Part shown: piece by piece, positions 61,070-64,000 of the stretch | Layout of the letters: each line of letters opens with the position of its first letter | Numbering within the stretch: position 1 is the first letter of the stretch | Assembly: GCF_007115095.1 (NCBI RefSeq) | Contig: NZ_SULH01000006.1 | Coordinates: 1 to 64,000 of the forward strand | Source: Levilactobacillus enshiensis | Lineage (GTDB): Bacteria > Bacillota > Bacilli > Lactobacillales > Lactobacillaceae | Reading direction: 5' to 3' | Length of the DNA stretch: 64,000 nucleotides | Position numbers and translations under genes: made by a program | Notes under the pieces: model-generated | What the model was told of the DNA's origin: nothing | Database searches by the model: none | What the model saw: only the letters and a program-made list of their open reading frames with translations

Positions 61070-63085
61070 TCAGTGTTTCCGTAACCAACCGTAACCAAAT
61101 CCGCCTGCGATAGCCAGTAAGGCTAAGCCAACCATTGTGTACACCAGACCACGAGACTGATTTTCACCGGTCTGCGGTAAGGTGGTCCCAACGTATGACC
61201 CGTTGCCATTTGCCTGACTACTCCCACTTGTCGATGATCCGGTTGAAGAAGCCCCTGCTCCCCCAGTCGTTGTCCCTGGCGTCGCCGTGGTCGAACCGTT
61301 ATTGCCAGATGTTGTTGGCGATGTTACCGGTTTGTTCGGTTTCGTTGGTTTAGTCGGCAGTGTTGGTGTCGTTGGCTTTACTGGTGGCACTGTGGTTTCA
61401 GGTTTCTCCGGCGTGGTTGGTGGCGTCACCGGTGGCGTCGTCGTCCCAGGATTCTCTGGCGTCGTTACTGGCGGTGTCGTCGTTCCAGGGTTCTCTGGCG
61501 TCGTTACCGGCGGCGTCGTTGTCCCTGGGTTCTCTGGCTCCGTTACTGGCGGTGTCGTTGTCCCTGGGTTCTCTGGCTCCGTTACTGGTGGCGTGGTCGT
61601 CCCTGGGTTCTCTGGCTCCGTTACTGGCGGTGTCGTTGTCCCTGGGTTCTCTGGCTCCGTTACTGGCGGTGTCGTTGTCCCTGGGTTCTCTGGCTCCGTT
61701 ACTGGCGGTGTCGTTGTTCCAGGATTCTCTGGCTCCGTTACTGGCGGTGTCGTTGTTCCAGGGTTCTCTGGCTCCGTCACTGGCGGTGTCGTTGTTCCAG
61801 GGTTCTCTGGCTCCGTTACTGGCGGCGTCGTTGTTCCAGGGTTCTCTGGCTCCGTCACTGGTGGCGTGGTCTCACCGCTGTCTTCCTTTGTATCGGTCGC
61901 CTTAACTGACACAGTCGCTGTACTTCCAGCCGTAATTGTAAACGGTAATGGTTCCTTGTTCAACGTATAGCCAGTTGGTGGTGTCACCTCAACAAATTGA
62001 TAGTTGCCAGCCTCCAAGCCTGAATAAGTAAGCATTCCGTCTGCAGTTGTCGTTAGTCCCGCTTTAATGATGTTACCGGCACTGTCCAGCAAGTCGTAAA
62101 CGGCTCCGGCTAGTTTTTGACCCGTTTCGCTATCCTCTTTAGTCAAAATAACTTCACTGGGGACTTTTTCGTTCCCACTGTTATCACCATTGCCACTTCC
62201 AGAGCCTCCCCATGCGATCCGAGCAGTAATGTTCTGACCATTCATCGAAACGGTATTCAGCCACTCTCCGCCAGTCCCTGTAACCGTCGGAATCGTATGA
62301 TATGTCATGTTTACGGCCGTCTTGACATTTTCAAACGTAAAGATCAGCGTATTGCCAGCCGCTTCAACCGTGGGCGTTAGCGAACCTCCATCACTGTTAA
62401 AGTCCCCCGTCTGTGGATCAAAGTGGCCGGTTGTGGCCTGCACACTCCCATCAACGTACTCCTGATTAGGACCCATGTTGTCAGTAATAACAACTTGACC
62501 CATGTTCGTACTGTTCGGGTTAAAGGCCACGTTCCATGTCAACCGCGCTGGCGTGCCATCTGGATTGTGCTCGCTGACCCAGCCAATTTTATTAATGCCC
62601 CAATCCAACCCAACGTTTTGGTTCTGTGAACTTCCTTTAACGTAGAACTTCAAGGTCCCCCGTCGGTTCGTCGCCGTGCCAGCTAAGGCATCGTTAAAGG
62701 TAATCGTCCCGGTGTTTTCACCCTCCTTAATGGTAAACGTCCCAATCTGCCGACCACTATCATCGTAGAGTGGAAAGGTCACATCTCGCCGACCCACAGC
62801 GGAAAATGGAAATGTTACGGTCGCCGTATCACCATTCTGGATAGTCTCGCCGTCCGGTAGCCCCCAAGTGTAATCAACCATATAGTTGTCCCACTTGCTC
62901 AAGTCACTTCCATTAGGAATTCGGTTCCCATTAGCATCCGTAATAATAGCATCATTTTCACCCACACCAGAAATCGATATATTACTAGCATGCGCCGTAA
63001 TGCCACCAGCACCGAGGCCTCCGACAAGATAGACGATGATGGCTATCACTATACCCATCACGACAGCGGTTATCTTCCTTCGCAT
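61070..63085 (-). CDS. LPXTG-anchored adhesin with Cna_B domain and 13-residue repeats
   Basis: A 671-residue cell-wall protein. Signal peptide ~1-33; two Ig-like adhesive domains ~35-310, resembling MSCRAMM ligand-binding regions; a Gly/Ser linker; one Cna_B/SpaA domain ~318-410 with the isopeptide-type Lys in EVILTKEDSETG and Glu in FVEVTPPTGY. Eleven 13-residue Pro/Thr repeats span ~412-556. A Pro/Lys then Ser/Gly spacer leads to the sortase motif LPQTG (636-640), a membrane helix and RKH. Sortase A should link it to peptidoglycan. RBS TTGGAGGAGG precedes ATG. Confidence 0.92.
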   Translation of the reverse strand: MRRKITAVVMGIVIAIIVYLVGGLGAGGITAHASNISISGVGENDAIITDANGNRIPNGSDLSKWDNYMVDYTWGLPDGETIQNGDTATVTFPFSAVGRRDVTFPLYDDSGRQIGTFTIKEGENTGTITFNDALAGTATNRRGTLKFYVKGSSQNQNVGLDWGINKIGWVSEHNPDGTPARLTWNVAFNPNSTNMGQVVITDNMGPNQEYVDGSVQATTGHFDPQTGDFNSDGGSLTPTVEAAGNTLIFTFENVKTAVNMTYHTIPTVTGTGGEWLNTVSMNGQNITARIAWGGSGSGNGDNSGNEKVPSEVILTKEDSETGQKLAGAVYDLLDSAGNIIKAGLTTTADGMLTYSGLEAGNYQFVEVTPPTGYTLNKEPLPFTITAGSTATVSVKATDTKEDSGETTPPVTEPENPGTTTPPVTEPENPGTTTPPVTEPENPGTTTPPVTEPENPGTTTPPVTEPENPGTTTPPVTEPENPGTTTPPVTEPENPGTTTPPVTEPENPGTTTPPVTEPENPGTTTPPVTTPENPGTTTPPVTTPENPGTTTPPVTPPTTPEKPETTVPPVKPTTPTLPTKPTKPNKPVTSPTTSGNNGSTTATPGTTTGGAGASSTGSSTSGSSQANGNGSYVGTTLPQTGENQSRGLVYTMVGLALLAIAGGFGYGWLRKH
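61415..61870 (-). repeat. Tandem 39-bp repeats in the adhesin gene
   Basis: Eleven units of 39 bp encode TTTPPVTEPENPG (nine copies) or TTTPPVTTPENPG (two copies). Units are nearly identical in DNA, so copy number can change by slippage or recombination without a frameshift. Confidence 0.9.
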
Positions 63086-63099
63086 CGTAATCCTCCTCC

Positions 63100-63485
63100 A
63101 ATTTACTTTAAAGCAGCAGTTGCCATCATTAAAACAGTAATTCTGGTAATCACTGGCCTCATAAGCAACTTATTTCAGACAATACTTCGACTGCCTTGTA
63201 TTCACTATAACTGGTATTTAATTAGGTGGCTTGTCAGCAAGAAAAAATTAGGGTCGTTGAAAAAGAGAGAACTAGTAACCCTGCCTTGACGTTGTATTTC
63301 TATTGACCAGCGAAAAAAATTATCACCACTAACGTTGTCCTGACGCCATTTGTCGGCTTATGAACTAAGTGGGTAATTGGCTTGCCAGTCAGATTTGACA
63401 CCCATCACACAATTAAACGTTTTATATCCGCGTTAGTCCTCCTGCTGCCAAGGATGGGCCTCACTAATCTCATAAACCCGATAAG
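63100..63485. other. Non-coding spacer between the adhesin and pgi
   Basis: About 385 bp. No supported gene, tRNA or repeat was found. The adhesin promoter should lie in its left part. Confidence 0.45.
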
Positions 63486-63489
63486 CCAA

Positions 63490-63524
63490 AAAATACCCCA
63501 CCAATAATCTTGGTAGAGTATTTT
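63490..63524 (-). terminator. Probable terminator of pgi
   Basis: AAAATAC-CCC-ACCA pairs with TGGT-AGA-GTATTTT around a short loop; the T tract is part of the stem. Confidence 0.55.
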
Positions 63525-63544
63525 ATCAGTCACTTTAATTAGGA

Positions 63545-64000
63545 TTAAAGACGTGCGTTTAATTCCTTACCTAACTTTTCAAAGCCAGGCTTGCCTAACA
63601 ACGCGAACATGTTCGTCTTGTAAGCTTCAACACCAGGTTGGTTGAATGGGTTGATGCCGTTCAAGTAACCTGAGATGGCAACAGCCACTTCGAAGAAGTA
63701 GATCAAGTAGCCTAACGTGTAAGGTGTTTGGTCTGGGATGTGCACGCCCATGTTAGGTACGCCACCATCGGTATGAGCCAAAACAACACCTTGATAAGCC
63801 TTGGTGTTAACAAAACTCATTGGCTTACCTTCCAAGTACTTCAGACCATCTAAGTCATCACTAGCACTAGGAACGTCAACATCATTTTGTGGTTGGTCAA
63901 CCGTAATAACGGTTTCCATCAAGTTCCGCCGACCTTCTTGGATGTATTGGCCCAAGGAGTGCAGGTCGGTCGTAAAGTTTGCGGAAGATGGGTAGATTCC
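63545..64000 (-). CDS. pgi: Glucose-6-phosphate isomerase, C-terminal 151 residues only
   Basis: The frame is open to the right edge, so the N-terminal two thirds lie outside the window. Visible signatures are the family stretch [18 protein letters not shown] at the edge, [15 protein letters not shown], and [19 protein letters not shown], which holds the second conserved PGI signature. The enzyme interconverts glucose 6-phosphate and fructose 6-phosphate in glycolysis. It ends ELNARL. Confidence 0.95.
   Translation of the reverse strand, partial: GIYPSSANFTTDLHSLGQYIQEGRRNLMETVITVDQPQNDVDVPSASDDLDGLKYLEGKPMSFVNTKAYQGVVLAHTDGGVPNMGVHIPDQTPYTLGYLIYFFEVAVAISGYLNGINPFNQPGVEAYKTNMFALLGKPGFEKLGKELNARL

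Noticed and set aside
61415-61870. Regular ~39-bp repeats resembling a CRISPR array
   Set aside because: Units are contiguous without variable spacers and encode Pro/Thr peptide repeats in frame.
61287-61970. 227-codon open frame on the + strand across the adhesin repeats, rich in Gly/Val/Ser
   Set aside because: It is antisense to the LPXTG gene; the 39-bp repeat keeps all frames open. It has no RBS and its composition follows from the Pro/Thr codons on the other strand.

Overview
The window looks like the chromosome of a lactic acid bacterium of the family Lactobacillaceae, probably a rod-shaped relative of Levilactobacillus or Lactiplantibacillus. The clues are the gene set and order (atp operon, DUF1146 gene, murA, then mbl, yidD, DUF2969 and rodA), the MurT/GatD pair, a Ddl with the Phe signature of D-Ala-D-Lac ligases, a Lactobacillus-type temperate phage module and a candidate 6S RNA between rarA and a usp gene. 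Genus is an inference; no rRNA is present.

Region 1 (1 to about 14,050) is the right part of a temperate siphophage prophage. The leftward early operon carries DnaB-like helicase, replisome organiser, a DUF669 protein with an SSB-like tail, a Sak4-like ATPase, DUF1351, small membrane peptides, ParB-like and DUF3102 proteins, an antirepressor and a Cro-like protein. It diverges at an operator-rich spacer from a CI-like repressor and ImmA-type protease. A cargo (moron) block follows: a lipoprotein, a small membrane protein and two unknown proteins. The tyrosine integrase closes the prophage. Structural genes lie beyond the left edge.

Region 2 (14,150-30,200) holds housekeeping and envelope genes: AI-2E-family permease, YktB-like and YueI-like proteins, rarA, 6S RNA, usp, an RRNPP-type regulator, a membrane GDPD, ddl, DUF2785, a Band-7 protein, an orphan GcvH-like protein, rodA, DUF2969, yidD and mbl. 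Region 3 (30,200-47,300) holds murA, DUF1146, the eight-gene ATP synthase operon, upp, glyA, tsaC/sua5-prmC-prfA, tdk and murT-gatD. Together regions 2 and 3 cover peptidoglycan precursor synthesis, cell elongation, proton pumping and translation termination.

Region 4 (47,300-57,100) holds a serine beta-lactamase-fold hydrolase, a coiled-coil protein with a DUF2325-like tail, a heterodimeric LmrCD-type ABC exporter and a divergent GGDEF/EAL pair suggesting c-di-GMP turnover. Region 5 (57,177-59,784) is a decayed element inserted in the 3' end of tRNA-Gln(CUG). It has att-like repeats at both ends, putative integrase arm sites, a broken ArpU-type regulator, a secreted protein, two small-RNA-like units with matching promoters and a 38-residue membrane peptide resembling a type I toxin. 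Region 6 (59,850-64,000) contains a broken secreted-protein gene, a matrixin-like protein that has lost its zinc ligands, a large LPXTG adhesin with eleven 13-residue repeats, and the 3' part of pgi.
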